Below are positions 1 through 6,832 of a stretch of 51,646 nucleotides of DNA, in pieces. Source of the stretch: Bacillus sp. AFS073361 (GTDB lineage: Bacteria > Bacillota > Bacilli > Bacillales > Cytobacillaceae). The position numbers were made by a program, and so were the translations under genes. Under the pieces are notes generated by a model. The model did no database searches. It had not been told where the DNA came from and worked only from the letters and a program-made list of their open reading frames with translations. The stretch spans positions 1 to 51,646 of the forward strand of contig NZ_NUZU01000043.1 of assembly GCF_002567005.1 (NCBI RefSeq). Reading direction: 5' to 3'. The first letter of the stretch is position 1, and each line of letters begins with the position of its first letter.

Positions 1-110
1 TTTGTTACGTTGGCTTAGCTTCTTAAAAGAAACTAAAATTTATTGTTTGTTTGCACGATTCTGTTTGTTTAGTTTTCAAAGAACGATTTTATCATCGCTC
101 AGAAGCGACT
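1..110 (-). promoter_or_regulatory. rRNA operon 5' leader (boxA-like); the 16S gene lies beyond the window
   Basis: Read on the minus strand, 63-81 gives CTTTGAAAACTAAACAAAC, the motif I know from the leader just upstream of 16S rRNA in Bacillus. It follows promoter P2. The mature 16S start is not reached, so the rRNA gene itself is inferred from the leader and from B. subtilis synteny, where rrnD follows ygxA. Confidence 0.72.
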
Positions 111-115
111 TTATT

Positions 116-145
116 AATATAACATAAGTCATCAAAAACTGTCAA
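116..145 (-). promoter_or_regulatory. rRNA operon promoter P2
   Basis: On the minus strand a perfect TTGACA (140-145) is followed by TATATT (116-121) after 18 bases, or TTATAT (117-122) after 17. It lies just upstream of the rRNA leader and is the second of two tandem promoters. Confidence 0.82.
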
Positions 146-205
146 TAACTTTTTTAACCGCCACTTACGAAAACATTTTTTCAATGTCTTGCAGCGACGG
201 TTATT

Positions 206-234
206 AATATACCAAGTATTCCTTATAAGGTCAA
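206..234 (-). promoter_or_regulatory. rRNA operon promoter P1
   Basis: On the minus strand TTGACC (229-234) and TATATT (206-211) are separated by exactly 17 bases. This is a strong sigma-A promoter pointing left. A second promoter with the same -10 and the same sequence around it lies 90 bp downstream, the tandem P1/P2 layout typical of Bacillus rRNA operons. Confidence 0.8.
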
Positions 235-250
235 TACGTTTTTTTCTTTT

Positions 251-1126
251 TTACAATAATTTTTTATTAAGACGATAACCTCTATGAAAAACACCCTGGC
301 CTTTTGTCTCTATATTCACTACATCGATTAAATGTTTATCAATTAAATATTCAAGTAATACTCCTAGGTCAACAGAGTAAGGAATTAATTCCTGTTCACT
401 CATAATTTCATTGAATAACCAAACTTCCCTGCTGCTAAGTACTTCTAAAAAATGACCTGTCCCCATTTTAGTTCTTGAATGAATCATAAACTCACTTGCA
501 AGGAATAATAGTTCGAGTCTTTTTTCAAGCGTTTCTTCACTATACACAAGTTCCTCGTATAATTTATAAATTTCAGGTTCTATCTGTTTTACTTGATTCC
601 AAACCGTTAACTCTGGATGAAGCCCATTTTCTAACACAGCTAACCTTGCAAGATGATGCAAGGAATGAACAACATAATTGTAGGCATCTAAAAACTGATG
701 ACTTTCAAATAAGGCTTTTCCATCCACATAGCGTCGAATCAATTTTGCAAATTCTAAACCTATTTTTATTTTGCGCCCATTAAAAGGAAAATCACGCAAT
801 TCTGTTTTTAAATTGGCTACATATTCGTTCCGATCGAAAATGATTTTGGCCTCATAAAGCCATTCAAATATTTTCCGATTCGATCCTAATAAAATCCATT
901 CATTCAACTGCTCTTCCGTGATGATATGCATGGCTGCCTTTTTATCGTGGTAGGTATAGTGCTTTATAAATAGGGGCTGCTCTGCTTCTTTGACAAGGAT
1001 TAACAAGATTACATCAAATGAATCTGTTATATGACTTAACTTTTGTTTTTTTTCTACCATCAATACTCCAAGAGTATTCAATTGGCTCGCCCGTTCTTGA
1101 TAAATAGGCCGAAGGATGTCTTCCAT
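251..1126 (-). CDS. ygxA: YgxA-like nucleotidyltransferase-fold protein
   Basis: This 291-residue soluble protein matches the YgxA family, annotated as nucleotidyltransferase-like with no established reaction. It starts at ATG 1126, with GGAGG about 8 bases upstream on the minus strand. The sequence is rich in charged helices, and I see no signal peptide or membrane segment. A compact nucleotidyltransferase GS-x-D signature is not obvious, so enzymatic activity is not supported by sequence alone. It lies between the rRNA promoters and the divergent ygzB gene, its usual place next to an rRNA operon. The family call is good; the function is unknown. Confidence 0.75.
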   Translation of the reverse strand: MEDILRPIYQERASQLNTLGVLMVEKKQKLSHITDSFDVILLILVKEAEQPLFIKHYTYHDKKAAMHIITEEQLNEWILLGSNRKIFEWLYEAKIIFDRNEYVANLKTELRDFPFNGRKIKIGLEFAKLIRRYVDGKALFESHQFLDAYNYVVHSLHHLARLAVLENGLHPELTVWNQVKQIEPEIYKLYEELVYSEETLEKRLELLFLASEFMIHSRTKMGTGHFLEVLSSREVWLFNEIMSEQELIPYSVDLGVLLEYLIDKHLIDVVNIETKGQGVFHRGYRLNKKLL

Positions 1127-1238
1127 CTATTATTCCTCCATTTTTTTCAGGTAGCAATATAACTTCGACAATGATAACAAATCTCCTTCTTTCTTCGGAG
1201 ACAAATTTCGACATTTCTCATCCTTGCTTTTTCCTTCT

Positions 1239-1258
1239 TACCATAATTATGGTATAGT
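1239..1258 (+). promoter_or_regulatory. ygzB -10 region with a 16-bp perfect palindrome
   Basis: TACCATAATTATGGTA (1239-1254) is a perfect palindrome whose last two bases begin the -10-like TATAGT (1253-1258). A convincing -35 is missing: the best candidate, TTTTCC (1230-1235), is poor. The site lies about 20 bp upstream of the ygzB start and in the ygxA/ygzB divergent gap. It does not match the PerR-box consensus well. Confidence 0.4.
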
Positions 1259-1277
1259 TTCTCTAGGAGGGAGTAAC

Positions 1278-1619
1278 ATGGCAAGATATTCGAGTAAAAT
1301 AAATAAAATTCGTACCTTTGCATTATCATTAATTTTTATAGGTTTCATTGTTATGTATGGCGGGATCTTTTTTCGAACTTCTCCACTTATTATGACCATT
1401 TTTATGATTTTGGGCCTTCTTTTTATTATCGCAAGTACTATTGTTTATTTTTGGATTGGTATGCTATCAACAAAAACTATCCAAGTAACATGCCCTAACT
1501 GCGGAAAGCACACGAAAATGCTTGGTCGAGTGGATATGTGTATGTATTGTCGTGAACCATTAACCCTTGATCCTAATCTAGTAGGCAAGGAATTTGACGA
1601 GTCATATAATAAAAAATAA
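1278..1619 (+). CDS. ygzB: UPF0295 family membrane protein YgzB
   Basis: This small membrane protein has 113 residues when started at ATG 1278, which follows AGGAGGGAGTAAC; the frame is open further upstream but has no ribosome site there. Two hydrophobic segments (about residues 10-30 and 40-60) are followed by a C-terminal Cys-x2-Cys pair (CPNC) and a second Cys-x4-Cys type pair (CMYC), suggesting a small zinc ribbon in the cytoplasm. The family is UPF0295 and its function is unknown. It is convergent with perR, from which it is separated by a hairpin terminator. In Bacillus it is a constant neighbour of perR. Confidence 0.82.
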   Translation: MARYSSKINKIRTFALSLIFIGFIVMYGGIFFRTSPLIMTIFMILGLLFIIASTIVYFWIGMLSTKTIQVTCPNCGKHTKMLGRVDMCMYCREPLTLDPNLVGKEFDESYNKK

Positions 1620-1630
1620 GAAAATAAAAG

Positions 1631-1681
1631 AGGAAGACTAAACCATTTTGCTAAAAAGCTACTGTGGTTAAGTCTTCCTTC
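1631..1681. terminator. Bidirectional terminator between ygzB and perR
   Basis: Arms 1631-1645 and 1665-1679 form a 15-bp stem with one mismatch and a 19-base loop. T-rich sequence follows on the plus strand and A/T-rich sequence on the other side. It serves the convergent ygzB and perR genes. Confidence 0.75.
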
Positions 1682-1710
1682 TTTATTCACAAAAATCTGC
1701 TGCTTTAAGG

Positions 1711-2148
1711 TTAATGAACCTCTTTACTTGCACATTCCGGACAGGAACCATAGATTTCCATACGGTGGTTTTCAACTTTGAAACCTGTTACATGGGAAGC
1801 TAGGTGCTCCACTTCATCTAAGCCTGGATATAGAAAATCCACTATTTTTCCACACTTTTCACAGATGACATGATAATGATGAGATGTAACGAAATCAAAT
1901 CGACTTGAAGCATCCCCAAATGTCAGTTCCTTCACAAGACCTACTTCACGAAATACTCGCAAATTATTGTAAACCGTCGCCACACTCATATTTGGAAATT
2001 TTCCTTCAAGGGCTTTATAAATATCATCTGCAGTAGGATGTGACATCGAGTTTATTAAATATTCAAGTATCGCATGACGTTGTGGAGTAATGCGTACCCC
2101 TGTTTCCTTTAAGGTATCCAACGCTTCTTTTAACTGGTTCATCGCCAT
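1711..2148 (-). CDS. perR: Peroxide-sensing repressor PerR (Fur family)
   Basis: This 145-residue cytoplasmic metalloregulator represses peroxide-stress genes and senses H2O2 through metal-catalysed oxidation of histidines. All five regulatory-metal ligands known from B. subtilis PerR are at their expected positions: H37, D85, H91, H93 and D104. The structural zinc site is complete (C96, C99, C136, C139). An N-terminal winged helix (about residues 1-80) precedes the dimerisation domain. The start at 2148 keeps B. subtilis numbering, but the ribosome site GAAGG is better spaced for the Met at residue 3 (ATG 2142). A near-perfect PerR box in its own promoter indicates autoregulation. Confidence 0.96.
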   Translation of the reverse strand: MAMNQLKEALDTLKETGVRITPQRHAILEYLINSMSHPTADDIYKALEGKFPNMSVATVYNNLRVFREVGLVKELTFGDASSRFDFVTSHHYHVICEKCGKIVDFLYPGLDEVEHLASHVTGFKVENHRMEIYGSCPECASKEVH

Positions 2149-2177
2149 GCACCTTCTTTCTAAAAAATATTCTTACT

Positions 2178-2225
2178 TTATAATTGTTATAATTAATTTT
2201 ACTAAGTAAAATGTACTTTTGTCAA
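2178..2225 (-). promoter_or_regulatory. perR promoter with PerR box
   Basis: On the minus strand TTGACA (2220-2225), an 18-base spacer and TAAAAT (2196-2201) form the promoter. Just downstream, 2178-2192 reads TTATAATTGTTATAA on the plus strand, which matches the PerR-box consensus TTATAATNATTATAA at 14 of 15 positions. The position around the transcription start fits autorepression. A separate 8-1-8 inverted repeat, ATTTTACTAAGTAAAAT (2196-2212), overlaps the -10. Confidence 0.88.
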
Positions 2226-2255
2226 TATTGTTATCTTATTAACAAATAATGTTTA

Positions 2256-2810
2256 TTATCCTTTTCCATGTAATGTTTGTTCAGATGCACTTAATTGGAA
2301 ATTTACATAGCGTGCAGTCACAAACAATAAGTCGGAAAGTCGATTTAAATAAGCTAATACAAGTGGATTAACCTCTTCACCTAATCCAACAGCGCATCTT
2401 TCTGCCCTCCTTGCTGTTGTTCGCGCCACATGGAAAGCAGCACCTGCAGGATGTCCCCCTGGCAAGATAAAATTTGTTAACACTGGAATTGCCTCATTCC
2501 ATTCATCAATCTGTTTTTCCAATTCTTCAACATCTGATAAAGCAAGTGCCCACTTCACTTCCATTCCTTTTGGGGTGGCCAGTTCTGCACCTACATGAAA
2601 GAGATTTGTTTGTATTTTATGATATATAGTATCAATTATTTCTTTCCCTTGAAAATTTTCCTTATTTAAATAGCTAAGAGCAAGACCAATCATTGAATTG
2701 GTTTCGTCACAAGTGCCATATGCTTCCACACGTAAATCGTTTTTCGCCACTCTTTTTCCGTATATTAGTGAAGTTGTTCCTTTATCACCAGTTCTAGTAT
2801 AAATTTTCAT
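2256..2810 (-). CDS. pduO: Corrinoid adenosyltransferase, PduO type
   Basis: This 184-residue enzyme transfers the adenosyl group of ATP to cob(I)alamin, making adenosylcobalamin in the cytoplasm. The N-terminal TRTGDKGTTSLIYG motif forms the ATP site, and AYGTCDETNS and the Arg-rich ARTTARRAER segment (about residues 128-138) match the PduO family of four-helix-bundle trimers. The length is normal for the family. ATG 2810 is preceded by AGGAGG at good spacing. It is a single gene between perR and bcp. No cobalamin riboswitch or other B12 gene is visible nearby, so it probably supports salvage. The B. subtilis equivalent, YvqK, sits elsewhere as far as I recall. Confidence 0.9.
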   Translation of the reverse strand: MKIYTRTGDKGTTSLIYGKRVAKNDLRVEAYGTCDETNSMIGLALSYLNKENFQGKEIIDTIYHKIQTNLFHVGAELATPKGMEVKWALALSDVEELEKQIDEWNEAIPVLTNFILPGGHPAGAAFHVARTTARRAERCAVGLGEEVNPLVLAYLNRLSDLLFVTARYVNFQLSASEQTLHGKG

Positions 2811-2931
2811 TTATTAAACCTCCTGTTAATGACCGTGACTACAAGGCATTATTGCGCGAGCATTTTTTTCATCATAACACCTGTTAATATATTTAGAAAA
2901 CTCAAAATATAAAAACCCTTTGTATCTCCAT

Positions 2932-2955
2932 AAAAAAAAGGGCCACTATGGACCC
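2932..2955 (-). terminator. Terminator downstream of bcp
   Basis: On the minus strand GGGTCCA, a TAG loop and TGGCCC form a short GC-rich hairpin (2940-2955, one G-T pair) followed by eight T (2932-2939). It lies downstream of bcp and upstream of the adenosyltransferase gene. Confidence 0.65.
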
Positions 2956-3030
2956 AAAATTTATCTGAGGAGGTATGCCCTAATAAAAGGATATTCAATC
3001 TCACGTAACTTGCATTGGACAAATGCCTTC

Positions 3031-3057
3031 CCTTAACAAAATAGGCTTCTGTTAAGG
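3031..3057. other. Inverted repeat just after bcp
   Basis: CCTTAACA (3031-3038) and TGTTAAGG (3050-3057) are perfectly complementary with an 11-base loop, beginning three bases after the bcp stop codon. No T-run follows on either strand, so it may protect the mRNA end rather than terminate. Confidence 0.5.
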
Positions 3058-3059
3058 AA

Positions 3060-3533
3060 TTAGCTGAGCTGCTCCCTTATGTATAATAAAGCCTCATCAA
3101 CATGACCCTTGACTTTGACATTTCTCCATTCTTTCACGAGCTTGCCTTCCTTATCAATAATAAATGTAGACCTTTCAATCCCCATATATTCTTTACCGAA
3201 GTTTTTCTTTAACTTCCACACTCCGAAATTTTCTGCTAATTGATGTTCTGTATCTGCTAGAAGAAGAAAAGGCAATCCATATTTCTCGACAAATTTTTGA
3301 TGACGGTCAACTGGGTCTGGACTTACCCCCAAAATAACTGCATCCACTTCAGTAAATTTTTGAATTTGATCTCGAAAATCGCATGCTTCTGTAGTACATC
3401 CTGGCGTCATATCCTTTGGATAAAAATACAAAACGATATTTGTGCCTCGGAAATTTGATAGATTTACAGTCTCGCCATTATTGGCCTCTAACTCAAAATT
3501 TGGTACTTGCATTCCAATTTCAACCGTCATCAT
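3060..3533 (-). CDS. bcp: Thiol peroxidase, Bcp/PrxQ peroxiredoxin
   Basis: This 157-residue thioredoxin-fold peroxidase reduces H2O2 and organic hydroperoxides in the cytoplasm using thioredoxin or similar donors. The active site FYPKDMTPGCTTEAC gives the peroxidatic Cys46 and a resolving Cys51 five residues on, the atypical two-Cys arrangement of the Bcp subfamily. Thr43 and Pro39 of the PxxxTxxC motif are present. GTG-free start: ATG 3533 follows GGGAGTGGTAA, and the second ATG three bases on would serve equally. It corresponds to B. subtilis YgaF, which also lies close to perR. No PerR box is visible upstream, so peroxide control is not evident. Confidence 0.93.
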   Translation of the reverse strand: MMTVEIGMQVPNFELEANNGETVNLSNFRGTNIVLYFYPKDMTPGCTTEACDFRDQIQKFTEVDAVILGVSPDPVDRHQKFVEKYGLPFLLLADTEHQLAENFGVWKLKKNFGKEYMGIERSTFIIDKEGKLVKEWRNVKVKGHVDEALLYIREQLS

Positions 3534-3609
3534 TTACCACTCCCATATAATAATTCCTTTAGGTAAGCGTAACAAAATTCACCCATATAAAACAACTATC
3601 CTGCATCAC

Positions 3610-4005
3610 TTATAATGTTTCCCGGTCAAACATAACTCGAGCTACAAAAGCTGCCGGTAATGTATATCCAATCAACGCCTCTGTTACTGTAATAATCCTG
3701 CCTATCCCCTGCGGAATGACATCACCATTTCCGACTGAAAATAAGGTCATCGCACTAAAATAAAAACTAGTCTCAAAAATATTCCTGTTATCTTGATTAT
3801 TAACTTCCATTAGTAAGGACATGCCAATTAACTCAAAAAGTAAATAAATAAGTCCAAAGCCAAGAATAACCGTCAAATAAACTGAGCCTAAATACAAAAA
3901 ATTATCAATGGATACTAACTTATCTTTAACTGTATTAGGAATAAAAAGCGTTCTTAAACTCATGAAGATGCAAAAAATAACAATTGGAAGCAAGAAAAAA
4001 AACAA
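3610..4005 (-). CDS. Small ion channel protein with SVGNGD selectivity filter
   Basis: This membrane protein of about 131 residues belongs to the two-transmembrane potassium-channel-like family. The start chosen is TTG 4005, six bases after GAGGTGG; the open frame extends to TTG 4020 but that start lies inside the ribosome site. There are hydrophobic segments at the N-terminus (about 1-17), at about 40-63 and at about 100-125. A pore helix precedes SVGNGD, where potassium channels usually have TVGYGD. The Tyr-to-Asn change may alter selectivity; NaK-type channels also vary in this filter. No cytoplasmic RCK or cyclic-nucleotide domain is present. It stands alone between bcp and the ABC-2 exporter. 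Confidence 0.75.
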   Translation of the reverse strand: MFFFLLPIVIFCIFMSLRTLFIPNTVKDKLVSIDNFLYLGSVYLTVILGFGLIYLLFELIGMSLLMEVNNQDNRNIFETSFYFSAMTLFSVGNGDVIPQGIGRIITVTEALIGYTLPAAFVARVMFDRETL

Positions 4006-4079
4006 AATAAACCACCTCAAAATTTTACTTTTTGTAGTTTATTTCTATGCTAGCTTGGACAATAAAATATCTGTTAAAA

Positions 4080-4865
4080 CTAATTCCCTGCTCCTCTATA
4101 TTTCTTTACACCTTGATTCCAAATCATTACAGCAATGAGGAAGAAAACAACACCAATTACAGGTGTTAAAAATGAATACCAAAACCATTCCTTTTTGCCA
4201 AGAAAAAAGGCAGCGGGGTAAACACCAACAAAGGCAAATGGCAGCACCCATGTTAAGACAAATCGAATGAGTTTATTGTAAATATTTACAGGGTACCTGC
4301 CATAATTGCTAATGTTGTACATCATGGGCATTAGCGACGTACGAGCGTCTGCCCAAAAACTAATGCAGGCAATCATGATGAAAACTCCTCCATAAACAAG
4401 TGCCCCACCAATGACAAAAAGGATAAATAGAAATGGATCAAACCAATGCAGTGAAAGATCCAGTCGGTTTCCGGCATAAAACATCACAGCAATTCCTGTA
4501 AGAGCTCCTAATAAGGACTCTAGTTCAAGCCTCTCAAGGATGATTTGAAAGAGACTATGGATAGGTCTTGTTAAGATTCGATCCAATTCCCCCTTCACGA
4601 TATACCGTTCATTAAAATCCCAAATGTTAAAAAATGCAGAAAAAACAGCAGATGGGACGAGAAAAAATCCATAAATAAAGATAATTTCATCCCTGCTCCA
4701 GCCATTGAGTAAATTGGTATGACCAAATACAACTAATATAAAAATTAAATTTATCGCTTGTGATAATAGATCTGAGAAAAATTCAACAAAAATATCGGCT
4801 CGATATTGAAGTCTCGTTTTTAAATACTGTGATAGGTATTGAAAAAACATCGAAATATAGAACAA
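4080..4865 (-). CDS. ABC-2 type exporter permease (DUF990/PF06182 family)
   Basis: This 261-residue inner-membrane permease is the third gene of an exporter operon. It has about six hydrophobic segments and the cytoplasmic loop KGELDRILTRPI typical of this ABC-2 family (the upstream partner has the related EGKVAVELIRPY loop). It is expected to pair with the upstream permease and ATPase as a heterodimeric exporter, whose substrate cannot be read from sequence. The start is uncertain: TTG 4865 is preceded by GGGGGG at 12 bases and by AAGAG close by, while ATG 4850 has no better site. Nine bases separate it from the upstream gene. Confidence 0.85.
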   Translation of the reverse strand: MFYISMFFQYLSQYLKTRLQYRADIFVEFFSDLLSQAINLIFILVVFGHTNLLNGWSRDEIIFIYGFFLVPSAVFSAFFNIWDFNERYIVKGELDRILTRPIHSLFQIILERLELESLLGALTGIAVMFYAGNRLDLSLHWFDPFLFILFVIGGALVYGGVFIMIACISFWADARTSLMPMMYNISNYGRYPVNIYNKLIRFVLTWVLPFAFVGVYPAAFFLGKKEWFWYSFLTPVIGVVFFLIAVMIWNQGVKKYRGAGN

Positions 4866-4874
4866 CTCTTACTC

Positions 4875-5666
4875 TTACCCCCCTTGAATAATCAGTTGTT
4901 TCTTTGCCAAGGACCAAAGAATTTGGATTGGAAAAAATAACAGTATTACCCAAACAAATTGTTGAGTGATTGCATCAATCGCCTGTGCTTGAGAAAAACC
5001 TTTGGTCACAATCATACTCGGAAAATAACTAATTCCTTGAAAGGGAAGATATTTCATCACAGCCTGGGCCCAGCCCGGAAAAAAACTAATCGGCAGTAAC
5101 AACCCAGAGAACAAATCAATGACAACACGTTTGGCTCGAATCAGCCCAGAGTTATTATATATGAAGAAAGTAGTAATTCCTGTTAGTAAATTCAACTCCG
5201 TATTTATAAAGAAACTCAACAAAATGGAAATGGCAAACAATCCCCAAACACTGAGATCCCATGTAAACTGTACTGGAAAGACAAAATAAACGATAATCAG
5301 TCCTGGAGCCGAAAAGAAGAATAGCCTGAAAATCCCTTCCCCTAACCCCTGCATAACTTTCATCCCCAGGTAATTGTAGGGCCTAATTAATTCAACTGCT
5401 ACTTTACCCTCCATAATTTCCAGGGCCATTTCACGATCAAGGTTGTTAAAGTAAAAGGCACGGGCCATCCAGGAAACAGCAACATATGTGGTCATCTGCG
5501 TAACTGAAAGACCAACAATTTGCTCTTTATTCCCGTAAATCGCAGACCATAGAAAATAATAGGCACCAATATTAATACTATAGATTAAAATTCCCGTGTA
5601 ATAATTGGTCCGGTATGCAAGCATCATTAAAAAGCGGATTCTAATCATCTCAAGGTATTTATCCAC
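4875..5666 (-). CDS. ABC-2 type exporter permease, first subunit
   Basis: This 263-residue membrane protein has about six transmembrane segments and lies directly after the ATPase gene: its GTG start (5666) follows the TAA of the upstream gene with no gap, and AAGGGTG inside that gene serves as ribosome site. The cytoplasmic loop EIMEGKVAVELIRPYNY matches the coupling loop of permeases in DUF990-type systems. It is probably translationally coupled and assembles with the products of 5667-6674 and 4080-4865. Function: export or lipid/drug extrusion, inferred only from family. Confidence 0.83.
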   Translation of the reverse strand: MDKYLEMIRIRFLMMLAYRTNYYTGILIYSINIGAYYFLWSAIYGNKEQIVGLSVTQMTTYVAVSWMARAFYFNNLDREMALEIMEGKVAVELIRPYNYLGMKVMQGLGEGIFRLFFFSAPGLIIVYFVFPVQFTWDLSVWGLFAISILLSFFINTELNLLTGITTFFIYNNSGLIRAKRVVIDLFSGLLLPISFFPGWAQAVMKYLPFQGISYFPSMIVTKGFSQAQAIDAITQQFVWVILLFFPIQILWSLAKKQLIIQGG

Positions 5667-6674
5667 TTATACCGCACCCTTTTCATAAATATTTCGAATA
5701 ATTTCTTCCGTCGACGTTTCATTTATTTTGATATCTTTTATTTTAATAGCAGCTACCAACTTGGCAATGACTTGAGAAATAACTTCATCATTATCTTCCA
5801 GCGTAGCCGTAAAGATTTGCCCTTTTTCGTCCAGGTCCCACTTTACAGGAATTTCACTGGTGAGGTTATGCACAGCAGACAGTTCGACATGTTCAAGAAA
5901 CTGAAATTGAATCTCTTTCCCTTCCCCCCATTTCTCCTGAAGATTCTTTAATGCCCCATCATATATGACCTTACCTTCATCTAACATGATTACTCGCTCA
6001 CACAATGCCTCAATATCTGTTAAATCGTGTGTAGTTAAAAGGATCGTAGTCTGATATTTCTCGTTAATCTCTTTTAAAAATTCACGAATTTTTAGCTTTA
6101 CAAGCACATCTAATCCAATCGTTGGTTCATCCAAAAATAATAATGGCGGATTGTGAATGAGCGCAGCAGCAAGTTCGCATCTCATTCTCTGACCTAGCGA
6201 TAATTTTCTTACTGGTTTATCTAGCAGCGGTTCGATATCTAACGTGCGAATCACATGACTCATGTGGCTGTTATAATCTTCATCGGACACCTTGTACACT
6301 TTTTTCAAGAGGCGAAAGGATTCTTGAACGGCGATATCCCACCACAATTGAGACCGTTGTCCGAACACAACCCCAATTGTCTGGACAAATTTTTCTCGTT
6401 CTTTATGCGGGTTCATCCCGTTTACCACGATTTCTCCTGATGACGGAGTTAAAATTCCGGTCAGCATTTTAATGGTGGTTGATTTTCCTGCGCCATTCTC
6501 ACCGATATAACCTACCATTTCACCTTTTTTCACAGAGAAATTAATATCATTAACGGCAGGAACAATTTTATAATTTCTTGTTAATAAATCCCTAAATGCT
6601 CCTTTTAAACCAGTTCGGCTGGAATATGCCTTAAATTCTTTTCGCAAATTATTAACTTCTATTACATTATTCAT
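5667..6674 (-). CDS. ABC-2 exporter ATP-binding protein
   Basis: This 335-residue ATPase energises the two permeases encoded immediately downstream. Walker A is GENGAGKST, the signature is LSLGQRMR, and Walker B is LLFLDEPTIGLD, followed by the switch His in TTHD. A C-terminal extension of about 90 residues after the nucleotide-binding domain is usual in this exporter family. The start chosen is ATG 6674 after GGGGGGAGAAA; a TTG 18 bases upstream is in frame but precedes the ribosome site. The operon is absent from this place in B. subtilis as I recall it, so it looks like an insertion between bcp and gsaB. Confidence 0.88.
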   Translation of the reverse strand: MNNVIEVNNLRKEFKAYSSRTGLKGAFRDLLTRNYKIVPAVNDINFSVKKGEMVGYIGENGAGKSTTIKMLTGILTPSSGEIVVNGMNPHKEREKFVQTIGVVFGQRSQLWWDIAVQESFRLLKKVYKVSDEDYNSHMSHVIRTLDIEPLLDKPVRKLSLGQRMRCELAAALIHNPPLLFLDEPTIGLDVLVKLKIREFLKEINEKYQTTILLTTHDLTDIEALCERVIMLDEGKVIYDGALKNLQEKWGEGKEIQFQFLEHVELSAVHNLTSEIPVKWDLDEKGQIFTATLEDNDEVISQVIAKLVAAIKIKDIKINETSTEEIIRNIYEKGAV

Positions 6675-6832
6675 TTTCTCCCCCCAAAACAATGACCTAG
6701 AAATTTAGTTTAGCCAAATAAGATTGATAAAACAACAAGCACGCATTCATGAAATATCCGAATAGTTAAACAGACAAAAATTAGCTGAAAAAGTGCTAAA
6801 ATGGGATAGAAGTAATTGAAGGAGGGAAATAT

